From Hyphomicrobiales bacterium (GTDB taxonomy: Bacteria > Pseudomonadota > Alphaproteobacteria > Rhizobiales > Methyloligellaceae): 35,288 bases of DNA. The notes under the pieces were generated by a model. That model was not told where the DNA came from. It searched no databases and saw only the letters and a list, made by a program, of their open reading frames with translations. The position numbers were made by a program, and so were the translations under genes. The first letter of the stretch is position 1; every line of letters begins with the position of its first letter. This document shows positions 5,982 through 13,344 of this stretch, piece by piece. The stretch spans positions 1 to 35,288 of the forward strand of contig JAJFHQ010000043.1 of the NCBI GenBank assembly GCA_021775525.1. Reading direction: 5' to 3'.

Positions 5982-6697
5982 AGTTCGCCATTGAATATGC
6001 GGCTTTGTTTTCTGGCTTGTTGCCAACGCTGCAACGGCTCGGGTTGCCGATTCCGCTTGGTGGCACCTCCAACCATTTCCGAATCTCTGCCCTCAAATGG
6101 CTTGGTGCGTGGGACGCGTTCAATGTAACCGAGGATGCTGATCTGGGGATGCGCCTGTATCGCCACGGCTATGTATGCCGGATGCTAGATTCCGAAACAG
6201 CTGAAGAAGCCCCCTGCAGTTTCAAACCCTGGCTTTACCAGCGCACGCGCTGGATGAAGGGGTGGATGCAAACGTATTTCGTGCATATGCGCCAACCTTT
6301 CAAACTCTGGCGCCAACTCGGCACCGGGAGGTTCCTCGGTTTTCAGGTGATGGTTGGCGGTATGATTTTTTCAGCATTGGCTCACCCTGTATTTTACCTG
6401 CTTCTCGCCATCGAGGTTTCTGCCGATACGTTCCTGCTGCTGCCCTCGAGTGTTCTGGGTATTCATGTCTGGCTCGTGGCCCTATTCAACATCGCCATCG
6501 GCTATCTTGCTTCCATGACGCTTTCTCTTATTGCGCTCAAACAAAAGGGTGCGCGTTTTGTATTGCACATATTATTTATGCCAGCCTATTGGCTACTCAT
6601 TTCCTTCGCCGCCTATCGTGCGCTTGGACAACTTGTAACAAAGCCATTTCACTGGGAAAAAACAGAGCATGGCGTAAGCAGTTATATGGCCAAATAG
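5930..6697 (+). pseudogene. Glycosyltransferase family 2 gene, C-terminal fragment
   Basis: The frame can be read from GTG 5930 (255 residues), but real family sequence begins only at EFAIEYAALF (base 5981). It keeps the acceptor-side motifs of processive, cellulose-synthase-like GT2 enzymes: PIPLGGTSNHFR, the TED motif in NVTEDADLGMRL, and QRTRWMKGWMQT (the QxxRW box). These are followed by membrane spans around AHPVFYLLLAIEV, HVWLVALFNIAIGYLASMTL and LHILFMPAYWLLISFAAYRAL. The nucleotide-sugar binding aspartate and DxD motifs lie in the missing part, so this fragment cannot be a working transferase alone. There is no convincing ribosome site before 5930. Treat it with 5164-5943 as one inactivated gene. 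Confidence 0.8.
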
Positions 6698-6872
6698 TCC
6701 TGCTTCACACTTTGCCAATCCATCACTTTCAACCTGATGTATCGGTATTCGGACCGGCGGAGGGGGTCTTCCCTGTTGCCGATTTTTTGATCCTCGGCCA
6801 TTGTGTCGGTCGATCAGAATGCTATGTCCGGCAAAGCATATGCTGGGCATGACGTGGTTCAAGGGGGTGAAG
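6698..6872. other. Intergenic region upstream of the cyclase gene
   Basis: 175 bp between the glycosyltransferase remnant and the cyclase. I see the cyclase ribosome site (AAGGGGG, 6861-6867) but no clear terminator or sigma70 promoter. Confidence 0.4.
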
Positions 6873-8558
6873 ATGCGCAACCAGCTCCGGCTCTTTAGTG
6901 GCGTCATATTATTCGTATTCGTCACCGGACATCTGCTCAACCACATGCTGGGGCTGATCTCTCTCGAGGTGATGCAGGCAGCAACGGCAGTATTCACCGA
7001 CCCTTGGCAGACGTGGCCTGGGATCGTGTTGCTCGCTGGTGCATTACTCGTCCATGCGAGTATTGTGCTGTGGGGTTTCTGGTCGCGGCGCAGTTTCAAA
7101 CTGAAAGCCTGGGAAGCCGTACAGCTCGTTTTTGGCCTCGCCATACCACCATTGCTTGCCGCTCACGTCGCAGCGAATGGCATTTTACCGGCGATCAGTC
7201 CCTATGAAGGCGTCTATCTGGAAGTCCTATCCACCTTTGCCGTTCACTCGCCTGTGCGGGGTTTCGTCATGGGAGCCGCAGTACTGATTGTCTGGACACA
7301 TGGCTGCGTCGGATTGCACAGCTGGCTCCGCCTCCAGCCATGGTACGCACGATACCAGCCACTAGCCTTTGCCGCGGCATTGATCACACCGGCGCTGGCA
7401 CTGGCAGGATACCTGTCGGCAGGCATGCGCGTGAGGGAGCTGGCGAAGCGGCCCGAAGGGTTGCAGGTTGACTATTCCCGCGTAGAGCCATGGATGCCTG
7501 ATTTCGTCTATAGCACCGAGACCGGCGTCATTTTGTTCATAACAGCCCTCCTGATTGCGCGCGCCATCAGAGGGGTATTCATTGCCAAGAGCACCAAGCC
7601 GCGCCTGAACTATTCTCCGGGTAATCGCAGGGTCGATTTGCTCCCCAATGCAACGCTGCTTGAATCCATCAGAGCTGCTGGCATTTCCCATGCATCGATT
7701 TGCGGAGGCAGAGGCCGTTGCTCCACCTGCCGAGTGCATATTGGAGATGGCGCTGCAAGCCTTTTACCTCCCGATGAAGATGAGAAAAAAGTTCTCTCCC
7801 GAGTCACGGAATCTCCCTCGGTACGCCTAGCCTGCCAAATTCGGCCGAATTCAAACATTGAGGTCACGGCACTGATTCCCCACGACGCAAATCCCAGCGA
7901 AGCCTTTTCCAAGCCCGGCTACCAGCAGGGCAAGGAACTAACGGTGGCAATATTGTTCGTTGACCTGCGAGGGTCCACAACGATCTCCGAGGGACGTTTG
8001 CCGTTTGACGTTGTATTCCTGCTCAACCAGTTCTTCGCCGAGTTGGCGCAGGCCTTGAGCGAAACCAACGGACATTACGCCCAGTTTAACGGCGACGGAC
8101 TTATGGCTATTTACGGACTGGAATCCGGCCCGGAACAAGGCGCAGCGGAGGCGATTGCCGGGGCGTTGGCCATGCTGCGGCGCCTAGAAAAACTCAATGA
8201 GAAGATCAAGACCGAGTTGAGTGACGGGCTTAAAATCGGCATCGGCATCCATACTGGCGAGGCCATTGTCGGCTCGATGGGTCCGCCCGCATCACCCATC
8301 ATTTCAGCGCTAGGCGATAATGCCAACGTGGCAGCGCGCCTTGAAGCCCAGACCAAGGACTTCGGTGTGCCGCTGGTCGTATCCGAAGCCACCGCCAAGC
8401 ACTCCAAGATCAATTTTTCCAAATTTCCAAAGCACGAGATTCCGGTGAAGGGACGGGCGGGAAAAATCACGGTCTACGCAGTTGATGAGCCCCATAAACT
8501 CCGCATCCCAATAAGCTTGCCAGCATGGCAACAAACCTCCGCCAACACCGCCTCCTAG
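6873..8558 (+). CDS. Membrane-anchored [2Fe-2S] ferredoxin / class III adenylate-guanylate cyclase fusion
   Basis: This encodes 561 residues from ATG 6873, chosen by the AAGGGGG ribosome site 5 bp upstream. Residues about 7-235 form a membrane domain of some six spans rich in histidines (H20, H24, H61, H98, H125, H143, H149), reminiscent of cytochrome b-type anchors. A plant-type [2Fe-2S] ferredoxin domain follows, with C277, C283, C286 (CGGRGRCSTC) and C321. The C-terminal class III cyclase domain has both metal aspartates (D364 in FVDLRGST, D408 in NGDG) and the LGDNANVAARLE catalytic helix with R489. The lysine that usually precedes the GDG loop is Gln (AQFNGDG), so substrate choice is uncertain. 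The architecture suggests cyclic nucleotide synthesis controlled by redox state. A response regulator follows. Confidence 0.88.
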   Translation: MRNQLRLFSGVILFVFVTGHLLNHMLGLISLEVMQAATAVFTDPWQTWPGIVLLAGALLVHASIVLWGFWSRRSFKLKAWEAVQLVFGLAIPPLLAAHVAANGILPAISPYEGVYLEVLSTFAVHSPVRGFVMGAAVLIVWTHGCVGLHSWLRLQPWYARYQPLAFAAALITPALALAGYLSAGMRVRELAKRPEGLQVDYSRVEPWMPDFVYSTETGVILFITALLIARAIRGVFIAKSTKPRLNYSPGNRRVDLLPNATLLESIRAAGISHASICGGRGRCSTCRVHIGDGAASLLPPDEDEKKVLSRVTESPSVRLACQIRPNSNIEVTALIPHDANPSEAFSKPGYQQGKELTVAILFVDLRGSTTISEGRLPFDVVFLLNQFFAELAQALSETNGHYAQFNGDGLMAIYGLESGPEQGAAEAIAGALAMLRRLEKLNEKIKTELSDGLKIGIGIHTGEAIVGSMGPPASPIISALGDNANVAARLEAQTKDFGVPLVVSEATAKHSKINFSKFPKHEIPVKGRAGKITVYAVDEPHKLRIPISLPAWQQTSANTAS

Positions 8559-8618
8559 CTCTTTTTTAACCTTCCTGCGGCAGGGTCGAAGCGTAACAAG
8601 TCCGGCGCGTAGTGGCCC

Positions 8619-9182
8619 ATGCTCAAATCATCAATCGACTTCTCACAACTGCGAATTCTCATTGTCGAGAACCATGCCCTCATGCGCCGGTTGCTGGGTG
8701 AGATGCTGCGCGGGTTCGGCGTTCAATATGTGCGCTTTGCCCGCGATGTGCCGAGTGCCGTGGAACATATCTACAGCGATGACTTCGACGCGGTTATTCT
8801 GGACTTCTTCCTGGGCGAGCTGGACGGCGCCGACTTCGCCAAGCATATCCGTCACGACGAGGACTGTTGTAACCGTGAGGTGCCAATCCTGCTCATTACC
8901 GGTCAACCAGACCACCACAAGGTCATGAAGGTGCTGGATGCAGGCATCAACGGCATGCTGGCCAAGCCCATCGCCGCAAAAGATCTCTATCACCGCATCC
9001 ACGCCATGGTGGCCGACCCCAAACCTTTCGTCATCACCAACGATTATGTGGGTCCGATGCGCAACAGGAAGAAGCCGCCTGCCTCCAAAATGACACGACC
9101 CGCCAGCTTCAACATCAGCACGCAGGCGAAGAAACCACGCGGTCGCGTCAATCATGTCTTTGAGGACGGTATCCTGATCTAA
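8619..9182 (+). CDS. Single-domain response regulator (REC) with basic C-terminal tail
   Basis: This encodes 187 residues. Residues 10-130 form a CheY-like receiver domain: phospho-acceptor D62 in VILDFFLGELDG, switch T94 in LLITGQ and K116 in AKP. The acidic pair at the start is E17-N18 rather than the usual two acids, which may weaken magnesium binding. After residue 132 the protein has a Lys/Arg-rich, probably disordered tail (RNRKKPPASK, KKPRGR) and no DNA-binding output domain. It lies 60 bp after the cyclase gene on the same strand, so the two may be co-transcribed and work in one signalling pathway. No histidine kinase gene is adjacent. Confidence 0.88.
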   Translation: MLKSSIDFSQLRILIVENHALMRRLLGEMLRGFGVQYVRFARDVPSAVEHIYSDDFDAVILDFFLGELDGADFAKHIRHDEDCCNREVPILLITGQPDHHKVMKVLDAGINGMLAKPIAAKDLYHRIHAMVADPKPFVITNDYVGPMRNRKKPPASKMTRPASFNISTQAKKPRGRVNHVFEDGILI

Positions 9183-9295
9183 GGCCTGTACATCTCGACA
9201 AAGTTTGCATTGCTGCTGGAAATATCCGCTTTTCCCCCGAGAGCAGTCATCAAACCATTCTGCTCTGCACAGGATAATATGCGTGAGTCCACACC

Positions 9296-9745
9296 CTAGG
9301 ACGGCTGTTCGGCGAGCGCCTTTTCAAGAACAGCACGCACCTCATCGGGCGGCTCTACGCTCTCCCGCCTCTCCAGGTCAAAAAAGCAGTTCACGCTGCC
9401 CGCCGTCGCAACGCAGACATCCCCCATGAACAGGCCGAAAGCCGTGGAGAAGGATTTCGATCCGATCCGCTGGATGCGCCCGCCGACGTCGATGGTGCCG
9501 GGATAATGAAACTCGGCGCGGTAGTCGATTTCCACATGCACCAGCGCGTAGTTCAGCTGGGGATATTTGTCGCGCATCAGAAACGGGTGAATCAGCCGGG
9601 TTCGGCCTGACTCCACGAACGCCGCCACTGCAACATTGTTCACATGGCCGAGCGAGTCTTGATCTGAAAACCGTAAAGTGACCGGCGTCCAGTGACTGAA
9701 ACTGGAACGGGATGTGAGATCGATGCTGGATTTGTCTTTGTTCAT
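9296..9745 (-). CDS. Acyl-CoA thioesterase, 4HBT (hotdog) family
   Basis: This encodes 149 residues from ATG 9745. The open frame extends upstream into the tRNA-Gly gene, but that part simply translates the tRNA and was discarded. The hotdog signature is RFSDQDSLGHVNNVAVAAF (residues 25-43), with probable catalytic D30 and the GHVNN turn. It continues with LVHVEIDYRAEFHYPGTIDV, typical of YbgC/FadM-like thioesterases that hydrolyse short or medium acyl-CoA in the cytoplasm. The length is normal for the family. Its start is 28 bp downstream of the tRNA gene on the same strand, so read-through transcription is likely. Convergent with the response regulator gene. Confidence 0.88.
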   Translation of the reverse strand: MNKDKSSIDLTSRSSFSHWTPVTLRFSDQDSLGHVNNVAVAAFVESGRTRLIHPFLMRDKYPQLNYALVHVEIDYRAEFHYPGTIDVGGRIQRIGSKSFSTAFGLFMGDVCVATAGSVNCFFDLERRESVEPPDEVRAVLEKALAEQPS

Positions 9746-9772
9746 ATGACCGTGAATTTCAGAAACACAGGA

Positions 9773-9847
9773 TGGAGCGGGTGAAGGGAATCGAACCCTC
9801 GACACCGAGCTTGGGAAGCTCGTGCTCTACCACTGAGCTACACCCGC
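9773..9847 (-). tRNA. tRNA-Gly (anticodon CCC)
   Basis: The minus strand reads as a complete cloverleaf: acceptor stem GCGGGTG/CACCCGC, D-arm TAGCTCAGTGGTAGAGCA, anticodon stem CGAGC/GCTCG around loop TTCCCAA (anticodon CCC), T-arm GAGGGTTCGATTCCCTT, discriminator T and an encoded CCA (9773-9775). 75 nt in total with CCA. Confidence 0.97.
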
Positions 9848-10002
9848 CGGAATTGTTCAATGGTTTTCATATCACGCCCGCACTTGCGCGAATAGTAACC
9901 GGAGGTGGGATGTAGCGTTTCGCACTGACAGGAAATTGATTATCAGTACACGGCCCTCATGCTAGTGTCCGCAGCTTCGCGAGACGAGAAAAGAGATACC
10001 CT

Positions 10003-11001
10003 ATGAGTGATGCAGTCGTAGAACATGGCGATGAACTCCGTCCGGAGACCCACGGTAAATTTTCCGATCCCGGATTCACGGCTGAAGGCCAGCCGCGCGC
10101 CAGCGTCTCGTTGGATGCTCTTGAGACGCTGTGGTTCAACACTGGCACGCTATGCAATATCGAGTGCGCAAACTGCTATATGGAGTCAAGCCCGAGCAAC
10201 GACCGGCTGATCTATATCTCGGCGCAGGAAACGCGTGACTTTCTCGATGAGATTAAGTCGCTTTCCCTGAAAACCCGCGAGATCGCCTTCACCGGCGGCG
10301 AACCCTTCATGAATCCTGACATGCTGGAGATGGCGGGCGACGCGCTGTCGAGTGGTCACGAGGTGTTGATCCTCACCAACGCCATGCAACCCATGCAGCG
10401 CAAGCGCATCAAGGCGGGTTTGCTGGAATTGCTGGCTGGACATGGGAAGAAGCTGACCCTCCGTGTCAGTCTCGACCACTACACGCAAGAGCTGCACGAG
10501 ACCGAACGGGGACCGCGCAGCTGGGACTTCACCCTGTCGGGTCTTGACTGGCTTTCGCAAAAGGGGTTTCGCATCACCATAGCCGGGCGCACCTGCTGGG
10601 GTGAAGACGAGGAAGAAGCGCGCAAGGGCTATGCGCAGCTGATCGAGAGCCACGGCTGGAACATCGATGCGGGGGACAAGGCCGCGCTGATCCTGTTCCC
10701 GGAAATGGACGAGGCAGAAGACGTGCAGGAAATAACAACCAAGTGCTGGGATATTCTCGGCGTTGCCCCCGGGGACATCATGTGTGCAACAAGCCGCATG
10801 GTGGTGAAACGCAGGGGCGAAGACAAGCCCACTGTTCTGCCTTGCACGCTCCTGCCTTATGACCGTGCTTTCACCATGGGATCAACCCTGCTGCAAGCGG
10901 CAAATGCCCAAGGCGGGATGTTCGAGCATGGCGCGGTCAGACTGTGCCACCCCTATTGCTCAAAATTCTGCGTGCTGGGCGGAGCCAGCTGCTCGGCGTA
11001 A
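10003..11001 (+). CDS. Radical SAM protein with Cys-rich C-terminus
   Basis: This encodes 332 residues. The [4Fe-4S]-SAM cluster motif is C51-x3-C55-x2-C58 (CNIECANC), and the SAM-binding TGGEP is at 97-101 (IAFTGGEPFMNPDM). The N-terminal 40 residues are polar. The C-terminus carries six further cysteines (about C261, C281, C315, C319, C323, C330; LCHPYCSKFCVLGGASC), which could hold an auxiliary iron-sulfur cluster. The layout resembles SPASM/Twitch-like radical SAM enzymes, but the spacing is not one I can name. The gene stands alone between the tRNA and a small membrane protein gene, with no recognisable peptide substrate beside it. The reaction is unknown. Confidence 0.85.
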   Translation: MSDAVVEHGDELRPETHGKFSDPGFTAEGQPRASVSLDALETLWFNTGTLCNIECANCYMESSPSNDRLIYISAQETRDFLDEIKSLSLKTREIAFTGGEPFMNPDMLEMAGDALSSGHEVLILTNAMQPMQRKRIKAGLLELLAGHGKKLTLRVSLDHYTQELHETERGPRSWDFTLSGLDWLSQKGFRITIAGRTCWGEDEEEARKGYAQLIESHGWNIDAGDKAALILFPEMDEAEDVQEITTKCWDILGVAPGDIMCATSRMVVKRRGEDKPTVLPCTLLPYDRAFTMGSTLLQAANAQGGMFEHGAVRLCHPYCSKFCVLGGASCSA

Positions 11002-11022
11002 GAGACCCACGCTGCTGCGGGC

Positions 11023-11118
11023 CTATTTCTGCCGTACAGTCACGTAAGCCATCACTAGGGCAAACAGAACAAACGCCCCGGCCACCAGCCCGAGATACAT
11101 CATCTCACCTTCGGTCAT
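11023..11118 (-). CDS. Small single-span membrane protein, 31 residues
   Basis: This short gene begins at ATG 11118 with GGGAGA 7 bp upstream and ends at TAG 11023-11025. The product starts MTEGEMMYLGLVAGAF and continues as one hydrophobic span to residue 28, then a short basic end (VRQK): a type I-like mini membrane protein. Such tiny proteins are common in alphaproteobacteria and in some cases are subunits of respiratory complexes, but I cannot name this one. It is convergent with the radical SAM gene. A sequence very close to an FNR/FixK box (11175-11188) lies 57 bp upstream of its start. Confidence 0.7.
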   Translation of the reverse strand: MTEGEMMYLGLVAGAFVLFALVMAYVTVRQK

Positions 11119-11174
11119 TTTGCATTCTCCCATGTCGATGCTCACGAGAATGCGTTGAGGGATGTGGTCCTGCC

Positions 11175-11188
11175 TTGATCTGCGTCAG
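11175..11188. promoter_or_regulatory. Possible FNR/FixK-type binding site
   Basis: TTGATCTGCGTCAG differs by one base from the alphaproteobacterial pattern TTGAT-N4-GTCAA. Its centre is about 63 bp upstream of the small membrane protein start (minus strand) and 93 bp upstream of the SDR start (plus strand). A site centred near -41 would put the transcript start of the small gene at about 11140, with CATTCT (11152-11147) as the -10. This suggests oxygen- or redox-dependent expression; it is a motif match only. Confidence 0.45.
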
Positions 11189-11274
11189 TGCTGCCGGCCG
11201 TGGCTTGTATGTTTTTCCGATCCGGCTAGGCTGCCCGCTCGATATTAAAAACTTCAATTTCCAGGAGGACGGAC

Positions 11275-12027
11275 GTGGACACCAGACCCCTTGAGGGAAA
11301 GACCGCCCTCGTAACAGGCGCATCCCGCAATATCGGACGTTCCGTAGCCCTCACGCTAAGCGACGCCGGCGCCAACATTATCGTCAACACTCTACAGGAC
11401 AATGCGGCGGCCGAAGGCGTTGCGGCGGAGATCGAGGAGCAAGGCACCGGCAGCATGGTCCATGTGGGTGATGTCACCGAGAGCGGCGTGGTCCAGAAGA
11501 TGGTGGATGCGGGCATAGAGAAATTCGGCGCCATCGATATTTTCATATCCAATGCATCGGCCCGGGGCCAGGTTGATTTCCTCGACATGAAATACGAGAA
11601 CTGGCGCCGCGTGATCGACATTTCTCTCGATGGCGCCTTCCACTGCACGCAGGCTATCCTGCCGATGATGATCGAGAATGGCTGGGGCCGCATCGTCACA
11701 CTCGGCGGGATTGCCTGGCATCTGGGCACGGCGCGGCGCGCAAACAACCTCACAGGAAAAGCCGGGCTGACTGGATTCACCCGGGCGCTCGCGGCTGAAT
11801 TCGGAGACAGGGGCATCACAGCCAATTGCATTTCACCGGGGGCTGTCGATACGATCCGCCCGGCCTCTGCCGGCGCCATCCCGCAGCGCGCCGTCATGCC
11901 GCCAGTCCCCCGTAATGCCAAGATGGACGAGGTGGCCTCCGCCGCCTTGTTCCTGTGTCACCCGCAACAAGCCTTCATCAACGGCCAGGTGATCCACGTG
12001 AATGGCGGGATGTATATGGGCTCGTGA
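11275..12027 (+). CDS. SDR-family oxidoreductase-like protein lacking the catalytic Asn, Ser and Tyr
   Basis: This encodes 250 residues from GTG 11275 behind CAGGAGGA. It has a complete Rossmann fold: cofactor motif TGASRNIG (14-21), a DV motif at 66-67 (GDVTES) and the SNASA strand (NNAG equivalent, 92-96). Ending INGQVIHVNGG is typical of FabG-like classical SDRs. The active site is abnormal. The Tyr of YxxxK is N158 (NLTGK, K162 kept), the Ser 13 residues earlier is G145, and the catalytic Asn region reads VIDISLDG with S117. It therefore either uses an unusual chemistry or is a non-catalytic homologue. It is convergent with dcd, with 9 bp between the stops. Confidence 0.85.
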   Translation: MDTRPLEGKTALVTGASRNIGRSVALTLSDAGANIIVNTLQDNAAAEGVAAEIEEQGTGSMVHVGDVTESGVVQKMVDAGIEKFGAIDIFISNASARGQVDFLDMKYENWRRVIDISLDGAFHCTQAILPMMIENGWGRIVTLGGIAWHLGTARRANNLTGKAGLTGFTRALAAEFGDRGITANCISPGAVDTIRPASAGAIPQRAVMPPVPRNAKMDEVASAALFLCHPQQAFINGQVIHVNGGMYMGS

Positions 12028-12036
12028 GAGCTCCGC

Positions 12037-13122
12037 TTACCTGAAGTGCTTCGACAGCTTCAGGCCCTGCGCCTGGTAGTGCGAGCCAATGCCGGTTCCG
12101 TAGATCGTGTCCGGGGTCGCGGTCAGCGGTTCATAGATCAGCTGGCCAATGATCTGGCCGTCCTCGAGAATAAACGGCACCTTGTGACTGCGCACTTCCA
12201 GCACTGCCTTCGACCCCTCGCCTCCGGCCTCGCTATAGCCGAAACCAGGATCGAAGAACCCGGCATAGTGCACGCGGAACTCCCCCACCAGCGGGTTGAA
12301 AGGCACCATCTCCGCCGCCTGTGTCGGCGGTACGGTGACGGCTTCCTTTGACGCGAGAATATAAAACTGGTCCGGGTCGAGGATCAGTTGTGTTTGCCCG
12401 CGTGCATGGATTGGTTCCCAATAATCAAGCATGTCCAGCGCACCCGGCTTGTCCACATCAACGACACCCGTATGGCGCTTGGCGCGATATCCGACAAAAC
12501 CCGTTTCAGGATCACCTGCGAGATCGACCGACAATGAGACCACGTTGTCCAATACAGGGTTGGCACCGTCCGAAGTATCATCAGACACGCCCTCCCGGAA
12601 ACGAATTTGTGACAAGCGCGAACCGGTGCGCACCAGCACCGGAAATGTCTGCGGGCAAATCTCCGCGTAGAGCGGTCCTTCATAACCCCTTTCGATCTTG
12701 TCAAACGCGGAACATCCATCCGTAATCACCCGGGTGAACACATCAAGACGGCCCGTTGAACTTTTCGGATTGCAGGCAGCAGAGAGACGTGTCGGCAAAA
12801 CAAGCGATTCAAGCAGGGGCACCAGGTAGACGCAGCCCACTTCAAGCACCGCGCCGTCACTCAGATCAATTTCATGCAGCGCGAGGTCTTTTAGCTTGGC
12901 ATCTACAGCGACACCGGGGCCGGGCAGAAAACTTGCGCGAATCCGGTAGGCCGTCGCGCCGAGCCGGAGATCGAGGCTGGCAGGCTGGATTTGTCCCTTA
13001 ATGGCAGGTTGCGCGAGCTTCAGGCTGCCGTCAGTGATTAAAGCTTCAATCGCCTGGCAGGGAAGGATACCGCCGCCAACGGGGGCAATGTCGACCACGT
13101 GTTTCTGGGTAGCTTGCGCCAT
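12037..13122 (-). CDS. dcd: dCTP deaminase, double-length alphaproteobacterial type
   Basis: This encodes 361 residues from ATG 13122, with AGAGGAT as ribosome site; longer in-frame extensions enter the metZ leader on the opposite strand and are not needed. The enzyme converts dCTP to dUTP for thymidylate synthesis. It contains two dUTPase-like beta-barrel halves. The first has IQPASLDLRLGATAYRIRAS, VYLVPLLESL and CNPKSSTGRLDVFTRVITDG. The second has FVGYRAKRHTGVVDVDK, HYAGFFDPGFGY and GGEGSKAVLEVRSHKVPFIL. The trimeric family is normally about 190 residues; the fused double form of about 360 residues is usual in alphaproteobacteria. The catalytic Glu and Arg of the motifs are present. Confidence in function is high. 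Confidence 0.93.
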   Translation of the reverse strand: MAQATQKHVVDIAPVGGGILPCQAIEALITDGSLKLAQPAIKGQIQPASLDLRLGATAYRIRASFLPGPGVAVDAKLKDLALHEIDLSDGAVLEVGCVYLVPLLESLVLPTRLSAACNPKSSTGRLDVFTRVITDGCSAFDKIERGYEGPLYAEICPQTFPVLVRTGSRLSQIRFREGVSDDTSDGANPVLDNVVSLSVDLAGDPETGFVGYRAKRHTGVVDVDKPGALDMLDYWEPIHARGQTQLILDPDQFYILASKEAVTVPPTQAAEMVPFNPLVGEFRVHYAGFFDPGFGYSEAGGEGSKAVLEVRSHKVPFILEDGQIIGQLIYEPLTATPDTIYGTGIGSHYQAQGLKLSKHFR

Positions 13123-13163
13123 TTCGTTGATCCTCTTGGCTCCCCGTGTAGACCAACACCCTC

Positions 13164-13192
13164 TTGACGCCAAGGCCAGTTCGCTGCTTAAT
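13164..13192 (+). promoter_or_regulatory. Promoter of metZ (upstream of SAM-II riboswitch)
   Basis: TTGACG (13164-13169), a 17-bp spacer and CTTAAT (13187-13192) form a good sigma70 promoter. The predicted transcript start is at about 13199, directly at the first base of the riboswitch. Confidence 0.65.
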
Positions 13193-13199
13193 CCACACC

Positions 13200-13260
13200 T
13201 CACGTGGTGATTTGGGCCGGCCGGCTTGCAGCCACGCTAAAAAACTCGCTAAAAGGCCGT
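13200..13260 (+). ncRNA. SAM-II riboswitch in the metZ leader
   Basis: The sequence follows the SAM-II consensus closely: stem P1 CGTGG (13203-13207) pairs with CCACG (13232-13236). TGATTT follows the first strand, CGGCTTGCAG precedes the second, and the 3' part CTAAAAAACTCGCTAAAAGG supplies the pseudoknot strand. SAM-II riboswitches bind S-adenosylmethionine and repress methionine-synthesis genes in alphaproteobacteria, usually by hiding the ribosome site. It lies about 85 bp upstream of metZ, which fits its role. Confidence 0.9.
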
Positions 13261-13344
13261 GGACGTTAAACCCGGTCATTTGGCGAGAGCCTGGCCGGGA
13301 TTTTTTGTGCGCAAAAGGCGAATTGCGCAAGGTGGAGCAGACAA

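Noticed and set aside
9238-9270. Hairpin AGAGCAG/CTGCTCT between the response regulator and thioesterase genes as terminator
   Set aside because: The stem is short, the loop is long and no T-tract follows.
9746-9805. N-terminal extension of the thioesterase beginning MSRVRFPSPAPS
   Set aside because: It is the translation of the 3' part of the tRNA-Gly gene, a well-known artefact; the start at 9745 fits the family.
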